A stretch of 64,000 nt of DNA from Halogranum gelatinilyticum (GCF_900103715.1 NZ_FNHL01000001.1:663295-727294); one strand, 5' to 3'. Positions 42,234 through 51,071 are shown, counted from the stretch's first letter. Notes: generated by a model not told the origin, from the letters alone. Numbers and translations are program-made.

Positions 42234-42243
42234 TGTTTTACCC
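42234..42243 (+). promoter_or_regulatory. TATA box of the DUF2070 gene
   Basis: GTGTTTTACC, about 29 bases before the ATG at 42267; leaderless spacing. Confidence 0.5.
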
Positions 42244-42266
42244 CGCCCGCGTGAAACCTGGCCGCA

Positions 42267-44240
42267 ATGACAGCGACGCAAAGCAATCTCGCTGGGCTGT
42301 CGCGGTTCATCTTCCGGGCACCGCGATGGTATACCAGCCTCGCGTTCGCCCTCCTCGTCGCCGCGATGGCCGGTGTCGCCGCGTTCGAGTCCGGGCTCCC
42401 CGAGCGGTCGTGGTCCGGGCTGTTCCTCCTGGGCCGCGACGCCTGGGAAGGAATCTTCTTCATCGGCGTGCCGACGGTCATCGCCGCCTTCGGGACGAGC
42501 GGCGTCGACCGCTTCGTTGGCGGCAAGCTCACCCCGAACCGCTCTTCGTTGCTCGCGCTCGCCTGTGAGGTCATCATCGTCGCCGTGGTCACCGTCGCCG
42601 CCATCGCGTCGGTCTTCCTCCCGCTCGACCAGACGTTCGTCTTCAACGCGCTGATCGTCGCGCTCGCCTCCATCTTCGCCCTTCGCCTCCTGGTCATCAT
42701 GGCCGTCTCGCAGTCCTCGCTGCTCGTCGCGGCCATCCCGGCCAGCATCCAGACGGTCGCCGCCGCGGCCCTGCTGTTCGTCTACAGCGGGACGCTGCGC
42801 TTTCTCGAAATCGGCGGGCCGCTGCTCAACGCCTACTTCATGCCCTATCTCGCCCGCTCGGGTGTGGCACCGCCGGAGCTGTCGGCGGTCCAGCCGAGCC
42901 ACTTCGGCCTGCTCGCGGTCACGTGCGTCATCTACGCGACGGCCGTCTGGGCCTTCCTCTACGTCGTCGACCGGCCGTGGCGAAACAGCCTCGGCGTCTC
43001 CGTGCTCGACTTCCTCCGGGGCTTCATCGGCCACATCGCCGAAGGCTCCCGCGAGCTGGAGGACTTCTTCGAGCAGCTCGGCCAGGAGGCCATCGTCCCC
43101 GTGACCGTCCTCTCGTTCCAGCGCGACGACGGGACCGAGAAGGCGCGGTTCGTGCTGCCGATGATCCACCCCGGCCCGATGGGCGAGATCGGCGGCGGCA
43201 ACTTCCCCGAGCGGGTCGCCCGCCGCTCGGAGGGGATGGCCTTCCCGCCGCACGCCACCGCCGGCCACGACTTCAACCTCGTCACCGAGCGCGAGGTCGA
43301 CACCATCCTCGACGCCGTCGACGACGCCGCCGAGCGTATCGAATACTCGGCGGAGGCGACGACGAGCGTCCGCACCGAGTCCGGCGAGGCGAAGATGCTC
43401 GGCCAGGCCTTCGGCGACGACGCGGTGCTCGTCAACAGCTACGCCCCGAACTTCGCCGACGACGTGGAGTACGCGGTCGGTCTCGCTGCAGGAACCGAGG
43501 CCCGAACCCACGGTCTCGACGACGTGCTCCTCGTCGACGCGCACAACTCCAACAACGGGCTGGAAGGGCCGGACCTCGGCCACGTCACGCCGGGCAGCCA
43601 ACGCTCGTTCGACATGATCCGAGCCGCCGGCCACGCGGGCGAGGCACTCGCCGACGCCGACCGCGGCGCGCTCTCGCTCGGGACGGCCTGGGACGAGACC
43701 GACTGGATTCCTCGCGACGGTATCGGCCCGCTCGGCATCCGCGTCGCCGTCACCGAGGTCGACGGACAGACGACGGGCTACGTGCTCGTCGACGGCAACA
43801 ACATGGAGCCGGGGCTGCGCGACCGCATCGTCTCGACGCTCACCGAAGGGGCCGAAGAAGCGGACGCCGAGACGGCCGAGAGAGAGAGAGCCGTCGCCGC
43901 CGACGGGGCGCGGCCACAGACGCTCGACGCCGTGGAGGTCATGACGACCGACACCCACATCGTCAACACGGTGGAAGCGGAGAACCAGGTCGGTGCCGTC
44001 ATCGACCACGACGAACTCGTCGACCTCGTCTGCGACCTCGTCGGCGAGGCTCGCGACGACTGCGAACCGGTCTCGGCGGGGATGGCCGTCGAGGAGACGA
44101 CCGTCACCATCTTCGGCAACGACCGCACCGAGACGCTCGCCAGCCACGCCAACGTGGCCGTCTCGATGGGCGGGGCGTTCGCCGCGGCGGTCATCCTCTC
44201 GGCGATGGCCGTCAGCGTCCTCATCTTCTTCCTCGCGTGA
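42267..44240 (+). CDS. DUF2070 family membrane protein
   Basis: A 657-residue archaeal protein. About seven membrane segments occupy residues 25-245 (YTSLAFALLVAAMAGVAAF, LLALACEVIIVAVVTVAA and others). A large cytoplasmic or external domain follows (250-630) with the conserved MIHPGPMGEIGGGNFPERVA, LVDAHNSNNGLEG and DRGALSLGTAWDE, and a single helix closes the protein (MGGAFAAAVILSAMAVSVLIF). DUF2070 is found across Euryarchaeota with no known function; the HPGPMGEIGGGN motif suggests a metal- or nucleotide-dependent activity, but that is inference. Confidence 0.9.
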   Translation: MTATQSNLAGLSRFIFRAPRWYTSLAFALLVAAMAGVAAFESGLPERSWSGLFLLGRDAWEGIFFIGVPTVIAAFGTSGVDRFVGGKLTPNRSSLLALACEVIIVAVVTVAAIASVFLPLDQTFVFNALIVALASIFALRLLVIMAVSQSSLLVAAIPASIQTVAAAALLFVYSGTLRFLEIGGPLLNAYFMPYLARSGVAPPELSAVQPSHFGLLAVTCVIYATAVWAFLYVVDRPWRNSLGVSVLDFLRGFIGHIAEGSRELEDFFEQLGQEAIVPVTVLSFQRDDGTEKARFVLPMIHPGPMGEIGGGNFPERVARRSEGMAFPPHATAGHDFNLVTEREVDTILDAVDDAAERIEYSAEATTSVRTESGEAKMLGQAFGDDAVLVNSYAPNFADDVEYAVGLAAGTEARTHGLDDVLLVDAHNSNNGLEGPDLGHVTPGSQRSFDMIRAAGHAGEALADADRGALSLGTAWDETDWIPRDGIGPLGIRVAVTEVDGQTTGYVLVDGNNMEPGLRDRIVSTLTEGAEEADAETAERERAVAADGARPQTLDAVEVMTTDTHIVNTVEAENQVGAVIDHDELVDLVCDLVGEARDDCEPVSAGMAVEETTVTIFGNDRTETLASHANVAVSMGGAFAAAVILSAMAVSVLIFFLA

Positions 44241-44298
44241 GTGGGCGGCCAGCGCGGCCGCTCACGTCGACAGTGTCACTCGGCGGTCGAAGATCCAC

Positions 44299-44499
44299 TT
44301 AGAGCCGGATTGTCCGCCGTCGGCTCGCGCCACAGCTCGGACAGAGATGCTGGTAGTGGACCTCTTTGCCGCTGGTCTGGACGCGCCAGTGGCCATCCGC
44401 GTCCTCGTAGCCACATTTCGGACAGGTCAGGTCGACGTCGTCGTAGTGCGTCTTGAGTCGGTCGAGCGGGGTCGTCCCGGAGCCACGCTTGGTTGACAT
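44299..44499 (-). CDS. Small zinc-ribbon protein (HVO_0649-like)
   Basis: A 66-residue protein with two CxxC knuckles, LTCPKCGYEDADG and HLCPSCGASRRR, forming one zinc ribbon. The N-terminus STKRGSGTTPLDRLKTHY is basic. It resembles a haloarchaeal family named after HVO_0649 of Haloferax volcanii; recalled, not searched. Small zinc ribbons of this type are widespread in haloarchaea and often regulatory. It lies on the minus strand downstream of the pfdB/DUF3194 genes. Confidence 0.8.
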   Translation of the reverse strand: MSTKRGSGTTPLDRLKTHYDDVDLTCPKCGYEDADGHWRVQTSGKEVHYQHLCPSCGASRRRTIRL

Positions 44500-44569
44500 G
44501 CGGTAACGATTGTCACTCTGCGGGCTTAGTCCTTGCCTCGAACGGGTGAGACGAGTGAGGCGGAGAAAG

Positions 44570-44815
44570 TTACGCCGCCTCGAACAGTTCGTCGACGGCC
44601 TCCTGGGCCGTCTTGGCGGCTTCGTCGACCACCGCGTCGGGGTCGACGTCGTCGCCGGGTGCGTTCAGATAGACGTCGACGTCGAGCACGCCGTCCTCGA
44701 ACGTCACCGTCACGTCGAAGTCCTTGACCTCGGACTGTTTGTAGTGTTTGAAGATGACGCCCTCCGCGGCCTCGGCCGCGGTCTGGACGACCTCTTCGTC
44801 GGTTGGTTCGGCCAT
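44570..44815 (-). CDS. DUF3194 family protein
   Basis: An 81-residue acidic protein: AEPTDEEVVQTAAEAAEGVI, then FKHYKQSEVKDFDVTVTFED, then VLDVDVYLNAPGD. The helix-strand-strand-helix layout is that of DUF3194, an archaeal family usually encoded directly after prefoldin beta, as here (7-base gap). The function is unknown; the constant position suggests a link to prefoldin or co-translational folding. Confidence 0.85.
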   Translation of the reverse strand: MAEPTDEEVVQTAAEAAEGVIFKHYKQSEVKDFDVTVTFEDGVLDVDVYLNAPGDDVDPDAVVDEAAKTAQEAVDELFEAA

Positions 44816-44822
44816 TCCCTGC

Positions 44823-45206
44823 TTACGCGCCGCCAGCGCCGCCGGGGCCCATCGGGGCTCCGCCGCCCTGGAGCATCTGCTGAAGCTCCTGCTGGAGCTC
44901 CTCGAACTGGCCCTGAACGCGCTCTTCCTGCTTCGCCAGCTGCTCGACACGGACCTCGAGGCTGTCGACCTTGTCTTCGAGGGTCTCGTAGGCCTCGTCG
45001 TAGTCGGTCTGGACGAAGAGCTCGCCGATCTCGCGGTACATCGTCGCGTCCTCGTCGATGTCCTCGAGCGCCTCGAGGGCGTTCTGGGACTCGGTCAGCG
45101 TCGACTCGGCCTGCTGCTTCTGGGCGGACAGCTGCTGTGCCGTCTCCTGAAGATCCTGCAGTTCCTCGATTTTCTCCTGTGCGTCCGGCGGTAGGTTACC
45201 CTGCAT
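44823..45206 (-). CDS. pfdB: Prefoldin subunit beta
   Basis: A 127-residue chaperone subunit made of two long coiled-coil helices joined by a beta hairpin ([20 protein letters not shown]). The N-terminal helix starts [17 protein letters not shown] and the C-terminal helix ends QQELQQMLQ followed by a Gly/Pro-rich tail. With prefoldin alpha it forms a hexamer that hands unfolded proteins to the thermosome. It is part of the rpl37ae-rpoP-pcc1 cluster, here separated from pcc1 by a halocyanin gene. Confidence 0.95.
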   Translation of the reverse strand: MQGNLPPDAQEKIEELQDLQETAQQLSAQKQQAESTLTESQNALEALEDIDEDATMYREIGELFVQTDYDEAYETLEDKVDSLEVRVEQLAKQEERVQGQFEELQQELQQMLQGGGAPMGPGGAGGA

Positions 45207-45291
45207 GGTAGCAGGGATGTGGTCCGGACTGAAAAAGCCCCGTATTCCGTCTCGTCGGGAGATATATCGAGATTCTGGCGTGTTCGGCGCG

Positions 45292-45765
45292 CTACGACTC
45301 GACGACGCGGACTGCGCCCTTCATGCCGAGGTTGATGTGCGGCTGGCAGTAGTAGGGATAGGTCCCGGTCTCCTCGAAGCTGTGCTCGAAGGTCGCCCCC
45401 TGCTGGGACGCATACTGGCTGCCGAAGCTCCCGTCCTCGGCGACGACGTTGTGGCTGCCGCCCGCGCCGGTCCACTCCCAGACGACGGTCGTGCCGACGC
45501 TGACCTCGACGGCCGCCGGGCCGAAGCCGAAGCCGCCGCCGTTGGCCTGGGTGCCGACCTTCACGACGACCTCGGACTCGCCCGTGCGGTCGACGGTGCC
45601 GTCGTAGTTGTCGACGCCCTCGAACCAGCCGTCGTAGGCGTCGTCGGTGCCGGAGCCGCCAGAACTCCCCGAGCCGCTCGATGCTGGCGTCGAACTGCTG
45701 CCGGTACAGCCAGCGAGCGCGAGGCTCCCGGCCGCGACTGTCGTGAGGAAGGCACGTCGGTCCAT
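45292..45765 (-). CDS. hcp: Halocyanin (blue copper lipoprotein)
   Basis: A 157-residue Tat-type lipoprotein: [19 protein letters not shown] gives twin Arg and the lipobox Cys20. A Ser/Gly linker follows, then a cupredoxin domain. The type 1 copper ligands are His in [10 protein letters not shown] and the Cys, His and Met of [13 protein letters not shown]. It carries electrons on the outer face of the membrane. It lies between pcc1 and pfdB, within what is otherwise a translation/transcription cluster, which is unusual. Confidence 0.95.
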   Translation of the reverse strand: MDRRAFLTTVAAGSLALAGCTGSSSTPASSGSGSSGGSGTDDAYDGWFEGVDNYDGTVDRTGESEVVVKVGTQANGGGFGFGPAAVEVSVGTTVVWEWTGAGGSHNVVAEDGSFGSQYASQQGATFEHSFEETGTYPYYCQPHINLGMKGAVRVVES

Positions 45766-45787
45766 AGTCGACGTAGCGAGGCGACCG

Positions 45788-46105
45788 CTACGTGCCTTTC
45801 GATTTCGTCGACTCGTCGGTCACGCGGTCCGCGGCGTCAGCGACGTCCTCGGCGACGCCGACCATCCGCGTCCACGAGTTGAGACCGGCGCGGAGGGCGA
45901 CGAGGTCTGCGGCGTTGACCGTCACTTCGACGGTGTCGCCGTCGCGGGCGACCGTCGCCTGCGAGCGGGCGTCGTCGATGTCGCCGACCTCGACGGCGAC
46001 GCTCGCCTCGACGATACGGGCGCGTCGCTCGTCGGGGTAGCTGAAAGAGAGAGAAGCGGTGTGGGCGTGCGGGGCGTCGCCCGACTGCGCGCCGTGGTGC
46101 TCCAC
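45788..46105 (-). CDS. pcc1: KEOPS complex subunit Pcc1
   Basis: A 105-residue protein with the Pcc1 pattern: HTASLSFSYPDERRARIVEA, then SQATVARDGDTVEVTVNAADLVALRAGLNSW, typical of the dimerising subunit of KEOPS, which makes t6A37 in ANN-decoding tRNAs. It starts with GTG at 46105, 4 bases after the rpoP stop, so it is cotranscribed with rpl37ae and rpoP. The C-terminal helix VAEDVADAADRV is acidic. Confidence 0.93.
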   Translation of the reverse strand: MEHHGAQSGDAPHAHTASLSFSYPDERRARIVEASVAVEVGDIDDARSQATVARDGDTVEVTVNAADLVALRAGLNSWTRMVGVAEDVADAADRVTDESTKSKGT

Positions 46106-46109
46106 GCGG

Positions 46110-46244
46110 CTACTTAACGTCGACTTCCTTGATGCCGCCGCCGCGCTCCTTCAGGAGGACACGGTGGCCACAGTACGGACAGCGGACGCCGCCGTACTCG
46201 TCAAGTTCTACGTCGCGCTTGCACCGGGAGCACTTGTAACTCAT
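46110..46244 (-). CDS. rpoP: DNA-directed RNA polymerase subunit P
   Basis: A 44-residue zinc-ribbon subunit: [19 protein letters not shown], then [15 protein letters not shown]. The CxxC pairs bind one zinc ion. It contacts the RNA polymerase core like eukaryotic Rpb12. The start codon directly follows the rpl37ae stop, and it is followed 4 bases later by pcc1. All expected cysteines are present. Confidence 0.96.
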   Translation of the reverse strand: MSYKCSRCKRDVELDEYGGVRCPYCGHRVLLKERGGGIKEVDVK

Positions 46245-46517
46245 TTATTCCTCGTCGGTCGAGAGCGCTGCGCGGATGGACCGCTTGACGGTGCGACCAC
46301 CGGGGGTCTCGGGGCGGTAGGCGCCGCCGGTGAACTTCTCGCCGGTCGACTGGTTGATCCAGATACCGGAACCGAGGCGTTTCACGTCGTCGCCTTCGAG
46401 CTTGGCGTTGCGCATGTTGCTCTCGATCTCGGAGACGCGCTTGCGGGCGACACGTCCGTAGCGGGCACCGAATCGGCCGGAGCTGCCGGTCTTTCGTGCC
46501 TTCTTCTTTTCGGCCAT
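46245..46517 (-). CDS. rpl37ae: Large-subunit ribosomal protein L37Ae (zinc-free form)
   Basis: A 90-residue ribosomal protein: [20 protein letters not shown], then [20 protein letters not shown] are unmistakable L37Ae. The central zinc ribbon normally reads C-x-x-C...C-x-x-C; here it reads [20 protein letters not shown] and the whole protein has no cysteine. The fold apparently persists without zinc. A longer upstream in-frame stretch exists, but the ATG at 46517 gives the usual N-terminus. First gene of the rpl37ae-rpoP-pcc1 operon. Confidence 0.95.
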   Translation of the reverse strand: MAEKKKARKTGSSGRFGARYGRVARKRVSEIESNMRNAKLEGDDVKRLGSGIWINQSTGEKFTGGAYRPETPGGRTVKRSIRAALSTDEE

Positions 46518-46628
46518 AGTACTGGCAGTTACCGCTAGCGGACACAAAAAGGCTACGAGTCGGGCCGCCGCCTGCCGCCGGTTCACACGGCTTCTCCGCC
46601 GGCTGCGTTCGGGACTCGCCCCCGAGCG

Positions 46629-47402
46629 TCACTCGCCTTGAAACCCCGCCTCGTACAGTGCTTCGTTGAGGTCTTCGCGGACCCACTCGCCCGTCTCGCG
46701 GTCCATCGCCGTCGTCACGACGCGGTTCTCTTGGACGCTGGAGCCGTCGCGGAAGAGCAGCCGGACGTTGCCGTTGTCGTCGGCGCGGGTCACCTTCGCC
46801 CGCAGCCCCGTCCGCGACCCCTTCCCGCCGGCGTCGATGGGACCGGGGATGATCTTCTTGACGTGCGGATGGTCGGCGACGACGCCGATGGCCTTGCGGC
46901 CCTTCCGGCCGCCGATGAGCGTGCTGTGGGTGCCGCCGAGCTTCTCGCGCGGCGGCGTCTCGACGACCGCCAGCGAGCGTTCGCCGCGACGGTCCAAGAC
47001 GGAGTGGACGGGGTCGTCGCCGGTGACGCGGTAGAACTCGTGGTGGAGTTGGGCCTTGGTCTCCCGCAGCGCGTCGCGGGCGTCGTACTTCGTCCCCTGC
47101 CTCCCGCCGCCCTCGCTCGCGTCGCGCCGGGCCGCAGCGTAGACCGTCTCGGGCCGCTTGCGCTGAATCTCGTCGGCGACGCGGCCCGCGAAGTTCCGGA
47201 GCTCGACGCCGCCGCGCTCCTCGTCCGGTTCGGGGAGGGTCGTCACGATCGTCTCGCCGACCACCTCGTCCTCGTCGAGCATCGTCAGCGTCGCGCGGTC
47301 CCGCCGGAAGTCGACGACGACCGCGTCGCAGTTGGCGGTGTTGCAGGTGAGACAGTAGTCTCCGGGCTTCCGCAAGGGGGCCTCACACCGCCGACAGTTC
47401 AT
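46629..47402 (-). CDS. DUF2103 family zinc-binding protein
   Basis: A 257-residue protein with an N-terminal zinc ribbon (NCRRCEAPLRKPGDYCLTCN). Further on are VVVDFRRDRATLTMLDEDE, EKLGGTHSTLIGGRKGRKAI and HPHVKKIIPGPIDAGGKGSR, the latter a strongly conserved basic motif of DUF2103. The family is archaeal and uncharacterised; the HVKKIIPGPI motif suggests nucleic-acid or ribosome binding, but this is inference. It precedes rpl37ae on the same strand with a 111-base gap. Confidence 0.88.
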   Translation of the reverse strand: MNCRRCEAPLRKPGDYCLTCNTANCDAVVVDFRRDRATLTMLDEDEVVGETIVTTLPEPDEERGGVELRNFAGRVADEIQRKRPETVYAAARRDASEGGGRQGTKYDARDALRETKAQLHHEFYRVTGDDPVHSVLDRRGERSLAVVETPPREKLGGTHSTLIGGRKGRKAIGVVADHPHVKKIIPGPIDAGGKGSRTGLRAKVTRADDNGNVRLLFRDGSSVQENRVVTTAMDRETGEWVREDLNEALYEAGFQGE

Positions 47403-47507
47403 ATGCTGTGCTTGCCGCCGTCGTGGATAAGTCCGTTTATTCGGGCTACCGGGGGCGACCTGTCAACCGGACACAAGGCCTTTGTTCGCTCTCTGTGACC
47501 CTCGGAC

Positions 47508-48872
47508 ATGGTCTCCTCGCGTCGTCCGTCCCTCCCCACGGTCATCGGTCTCGCCCTCGCGCTCCTCCTCGCCACGAGCGTCCTCCCTGCCACCGCCGCC
47601 CCGCCACCGGAGTCGCTCTGTGGCTGTGGTGACGCCGTCGAGTCCGGCGTGGACCAGCACGGTCTCGCCCTGACGGCCGCGAGCAGTACCGCGACGGTTC
47701 GGGTCCACGAGAACGCCAGCGCGACCTGGGTCGTCCGGGTCCGCGTCGCCGACGCCGACTCCCCGGCGATGGACCGGCTCCGGGCGAACGCGACGCTCCG
47801 GGACGACGTCGTCGACGGCGCGGTGCGAGACACCCGGTTCCGGTCGTCCGCCGTCGACGGCGACACGCTCGTCGCCCGCTTTCACGACCCCAGCTTCGCC
47901 GAACGGTCGACGGGCGTCCTCCGCTCGACCGCGTTCACGAACCACCACGAGGGCTATCTCCGGCTCGCCGGTCTCGGCGCGGACGAACTGACCGTCGTCG
48001 CGCCCGAGGGGATGGCCGTCGGCTGGTCGGTTCCAGGGTCGACCGTCGCCGACGACGGTCGGTCGATGACGCTGACCAGCCTCGACGAGCGCGACGTGGG
48101 CCACTTCGTCACGTTCGTCCCGCGCGACGCTCCGCTCGCGCCCCTCCAGAGCCTCGTCGCCGTCGGCGGGTTCGTCGCACCGACGCTCCTCCGAAACGTC
48201 GGCCTGTTCGTCCTCTTGTCGAGTGGGCTGTTCGCCGCCTCTGTGGGGGCCGTCGGGACCAGCCTCTCGTGGCCCGCCGACCGACTCGGAACCGAGGGCG
48301 GCACCGTTCCGACGCTCCTCGTCGGTGCGGGCGTCGTCACCACGGCCGCTGCACTCGTCGGCATCGCGGGGGTCGGACTGTTCGGTGCCTCGGCCGGGAC
48401 GGCACTGGGGCTGTGTCTCGGTCTCGGGACGCTCGGTGTAGCCTGTTTGCGACTGGGTCGGAGCTTCCGCGTGACAGTCGCCGCAGCGGTGTCCGCCGCG
48501 CTCCTCGGGACGGCCGTCGGCGTCGGCTGGGCGGTCCTGTTCCAGGGTGTTCAGCCCGGATTCGTGTCGGTACCGACGACGTTCGCGGTTCTCCTGTCGG
48601 TCTTCGCGCTCGTTCCGGCGGGACACGCGTTCGCTCGGCGACAGCGGCTGCTGGCCGTCGGCACCGCCGCGGTCGGCTTCCTCGCGCTCGCGCTGGCGGC
48701 GGTTCCGGTGACCGCGCCGAGTGTCGGACTCACCGGCGTCTTCCTCTGGGTGCTGGGCGTTGCCTTCCCGCTGCTCGGCAGTCCACTCTTGGTGGCCGGG
48801 ATGCTCCTCGCTCGCGACGACACTCCGGCCGACGAAGCCGAGCGAGCCGACGGAACCGCCGTGGCCGACTGA
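47508..48872 (+). CDS. Exported and membrane-spanning protein, unknown function
   Basis: A 454-residue protein. A signal peptide (PTVIGLALALLLATSVLPATAA) is followed by CGCGDAVES and a 170-residue beta-rich exported domain (TATVRVHENASATWVVRVRV, then TLTSLDERDVGHFVTFVP). The second half has about eight membrane segments (from FVLLSSGLFAASVGAVG to FPLLGSPLLVAGMLL). The tail is short and acidic. The layout (exported Ig-like or sandwich domain plus membrane bundle) occurs in haloarchaeal proteins annotated only as hypothetical. It converges with truD with a 3-base gap. Confidence 0.75.
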   Translation: MVSSRRPSLPTVIGLALALLLATSVLPATAAPPPESLCGCGDAVESGVDQHGLALTAASSTATVRVHENASATWVVRVRVADADSPAMDRLRANATLRDDVVDGAVRDTRFRSSAVDGDTLVARFHDPSFAERSTGVLRSTAFTNHHEGYLRLAGLGADELTVVAPEGMAVGWSVPGSTVADDGRSMTLTSLDERDVGHFVTFVPRDAPLAPLQSLVAVGGFVAPTLLRNVGLFVLLSSGLFAASVGAVGTSLSWPADRLGTEGGTVPTLLVGAGVVTTAAALVGIAGVGLFGASAGTALGLCLGLGTLGVACLRLGRSFRVTVAAAVSAALLGTAVGVGWAVLFQGVQPGFVSVPTTFAVLLSVFALVPAGHAFARRQRLLAVGTAAVGFLALALAAVPVTAPSVGLTGVFLWVLGVAFPLLGSPLLVAGMLLARDDTPADEAERADGTAVAD

Positions 48873-48875
48873 GCC

Positions 48876-50216
48876 TCAGAGGTCCAGCGGCCCGGCCTTC
48901 AGATACTCGCGCATCACGGCCGTCGCGTACGAACCCGACGGCAGCGCGAAGGAGAACGAGAGCGGGTCGCGCTCGACGTCCATCGCCGTCCGCAGTAGAA
49001 TCGCCCGGCGCGTCCCCGACGAATCGAAGTTCCCCGGCAAGTCGAAGTCCGCGGGTTCGAGATCGAGTTCGTCTAATATCTCGCGCTCGATTTCGCCCTG
49101 TTCGCCGCTCGCTAACTCCGTCTCCGTACCGACGAGCGGCGCGGTGACGAACGCCCGGCCGCGCTCGCAGTGCCGCGCCATCACGTCGACACGGCGGCCC
49201 GTCGCCTCCTGCAGGCGGTCGATGTCCGGCATGACCAACTCCTCGGGCGCGTCGCGGTCGGCGAAACAGACCACGTCGCCCTCGACGGGCTTGCCGAACG
49301 GCAGGCCGCGCTCCAGCCGCTCGCTCAGGATACGGTTGAAGACGTAGGATTGGGCGGCGTTGACGAACAGCCGCTGGAGGTTCGAGGGGACGGCTTCGAG
49401 TGCGTGCCGCCAATCCTCGTCGCTCTGGTCGCCGTCTTGGTGCAGCCGGTGGAGCATCGACCGCTCGTAGCGCAGGCGGTTCGGCATCTCCTCCAATGCT
49501 GCCTGCCAGTCTGGGTCGTCGCTCGCGGCGGTCTCGTCGACGAATCTGCGGGCCGCCTGGGTGCTCTCCGGCTCTTGGTCGCTCGGGTTGCCGGCGTAAG
49601 CGAGGACGGCCTCGCGCCACTCCTCGCGGACGACGTGGAGACCGACCTCGTGCGTGACGGGACGGCGGCTGCCGAACCGTTGCTGGCCGAAGAAGTTCGG
49701 GACGCCGACGTGCTCGTCGGAGCCGGCGAACTCGTGCAGCTGGTCGGTGATGGTCTCGGCGTTCTCGGGATGGGCGGGGTCGTGGACGCGGATGGTGAAG
49801 GCGTTGCCCGCGAGGTCGCCGAACTGGAGCCCGCGGCCCGCGCGGCCGATGATCTCGATGTCGGCGTTGTTGACCTCGGGAACTGCCGCCGGCTCGCCCT
49901 GCTTGACGGTGAACAGCTGGGTCGTCACGGCGTGTTTGTCCTTCGTGCCAGCCCACGAGACGCGCTCGCGGCTGATGTCCATCTGGTTCGACAGCTGACG
50001 GACGAAGTCGTTGGTGTCCCAGCCGCGCAGCGTGACCCGGAGGACGAGATGGGCGAAGTCGCCGGGGTCGGCGTCGATGGGCTTCGGCTCGAATCGCTCT
50101 AACTCGGTGACGCGGAAGTCCTCGGGGTCCACTCGCAGAACCCCGCCGATGCCGTCGGCGTCGCTGACGTAGTGGTCCATCCCGACCGCGCGCTCGATGG
50201 GGTGGGCCTCACGCAT
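48876..50216 (-). CDS. truD: tRNA pseudouridine(13) synthase TruD
   Basis: A 446-residue RNA-modifying enzyme. The motif [15 protein letters not shown] holds the catalytic Asp93; [19 protein letters not shown] and [18 protein letters not shown] are further TruD signatures, and the large insertion domain lies between about 170 and 300. It makes pseudouridine 13 in tRNA in the cytoplasm. A TATA-like TTTATC lies 24-31 bases before an ATG at 50250 that opens a 13-codon ORF overlapping this start. It converges with the membrane-protein gene at 48872. Confidence 0.95.
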   Translation of the reverse strand: MREAHPIERAVGMDHYVSDADGIGGVLRVDPEDFRVTELERFEPKPIDADPGDFAHLVLRVTLRGWDTNDFVRQLSNQMDISRERVSWAGTKDKHAVTTQLFTVKQGEPAAVPEVNNADIEIIGRAGRGLQFGDLAGNAFTIRVHDPAHPENAETITDQLHEFAGSDEHVGVPNFFGQQRFGSRRPVTHEVGLHVVREEWREAVLAYAGNPSDQEPESTQAARRFVDETAASDDPDWQAALEEMPNRLRYERSMLHRLHQDGDQSDEDWRHALEAVPSNLQRLFVNAAQSYVFNRILSERLERGLPFGKPVEGDVVCFADRDAPEELVMPDIDRLQEATGRRVDVMARHCERGRAFVTAPLVGTETELASGEQGEIEREILDELDLEPADFDLPGNFDSSGTRRAILLRTAMDVERDPLSFSFALPSGSYATAVMREYLKAGPLDL

Positions 50217-50250
50217 CGCGGCGGGCCTCCATCGGATCGAAGCTCGTCAT
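50209..50250 (-). other. 13-codon upstream ORF overlapping the truD start
   Basis: An ATG at the leaderless distance from TTTATC (minus strand, 50274-50281) opens [13 protein letters not shown] and ends at 50209, overlapping the truD ATG (50214-50216). It may couple ribosomes to truD or be fortuitous. Confidence 0.3.
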
Positions 50251-50661
50251 TACCCGTCGTTTCGCCAGCAGGCGGATAAACGCACCACTCTCGGGTTGGT
50301 GCTCGGATGCACTCGGCTGCACAACCGCCGTGGCGCGTGGCTTCGCGGCCTCCGTGTCTCCGCGAGGGAACCGAGTGGATGCCAGCAAGAGCCGGAGGCT
50401 CTTGCGTTGCCGCGTGACACGCACGCGAGGGATGAGTGAACGAGCGGAGCGAGTGAGCGAATCGGTTGGGGAGGATGTGGCTGTGGCGGGCGGGACTGAA
50501 AGGGGACGTGCTCTGAACGAACCCCCGCGACGGAAGCACCGCAGGGAACGAAGTGACCGAGGCGCGCGGCGAGTGGCGGGAGTTCAGAGCACGTGGGCTT
50601 TTGGGGTGTTCTCCGTGTTGTCAGGCACAACTCAAGAGAACACTGACGGTCTCGAAACGGC
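50217..50661. other. Structured intergenic region between pth2 and truD
   Basis: 445 bases without a supported long gene. A 9-bp perfect hairpin lies at 50385-50405 (GCAAGAGCC, loop GGA, GGCTCTTGC). A 13-bp perfect inverted repeat pairs 50506-50518 (ACGTGCTCTGAAC) with 50582-50594, enclosing 63 bases that contain a second pairing (CCCGC with GCGGG). A REP-like string GAACGAAGTGACCGAGG sits in the loop. Possible structured RNA, repeat element or pth2 terminator; not resolved. Confidence 0.4.
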
Positions 50662-51000
50662 CTAATACAACGAGAGGTCGCCGGTCACCTTGTCGACGAT
50701 GTTGTCCGGGCCGGGACCGATGGCCAGCGCGGTCACCGTGCCGGGGTCGAGCTGCGTGTGGCCGGCGTCGCGGATGATGGCGTTCGGCAGCCCCTCGCGC
50801 TCGGCGAGGTCCGCGAGTCTGAACAGCTCCTTCTCGCCTTGGGCCTTCAGGACGACCTTCTTCTGGCCCGAGCCTTTCCACTCCTTGCGCGTCCGGTCGT
50901 CGGTGTCCTCGTAGGCCGACAGCGACGCGTGAGCGACCTGCGCGGCGAGCTTTCCTTTCCCCATCCCGATGTCCGTGCGGGCGACGATGGCCTGTTTCAT
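50662..51000 (-). CDS. pth2: Peptidyl-tRNA hydrolase (Pth2 type)
   Basis: A 112-residue enzyme that frees tRNA from prematurely released peptidyl-tRNA in the cytoplasm. Signatures: [57 protein letters not shown] and [18 protein letters not shown]. The ATG at 51000 gives the family-typical N-terminus. It diverges from the YIP1-like gene with a 93-base gap and is upstream of truD, although 445 bases separate them. Confidence 0.96.
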   Translation of the reverse strand: MKQAIVARTDIGMGKGKLAAQVAHASLSAYEDTDDRTRKEWKGSGQKKVVLKAQGEKELFRLADLAEREGLPNAIIRDAGHTQLDPGTVTALAIGPGPDNIVDKVTGDLSLY

Positions 51001-51062
51001 ACCCGAGGTGGCCCGTCGAGCGGTAAATCTCCTGTCATCGCAACCGACGGAGAGCCGAAAAG

Positions 51063-51071
51063 ACACTTATC
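51063..51071 (+). promoter_or_regulatory. TATA box of the YIP1-like gene
   Basis: ACACTTATC, 24-31 bases before the GTG at 51094; leaderless spacing supports this GTG as the start. Confidence 0.45.

Noticed and set aside
50401-50590. Possible RNase P, SRP or H/ACA RNA between pth2 and truD
   Set aside because: Conserved core motifs of RNase P and SRP RNAs are not visible, and an H/ACA assignment would need a K-turn and ACA box I cannot confirm.
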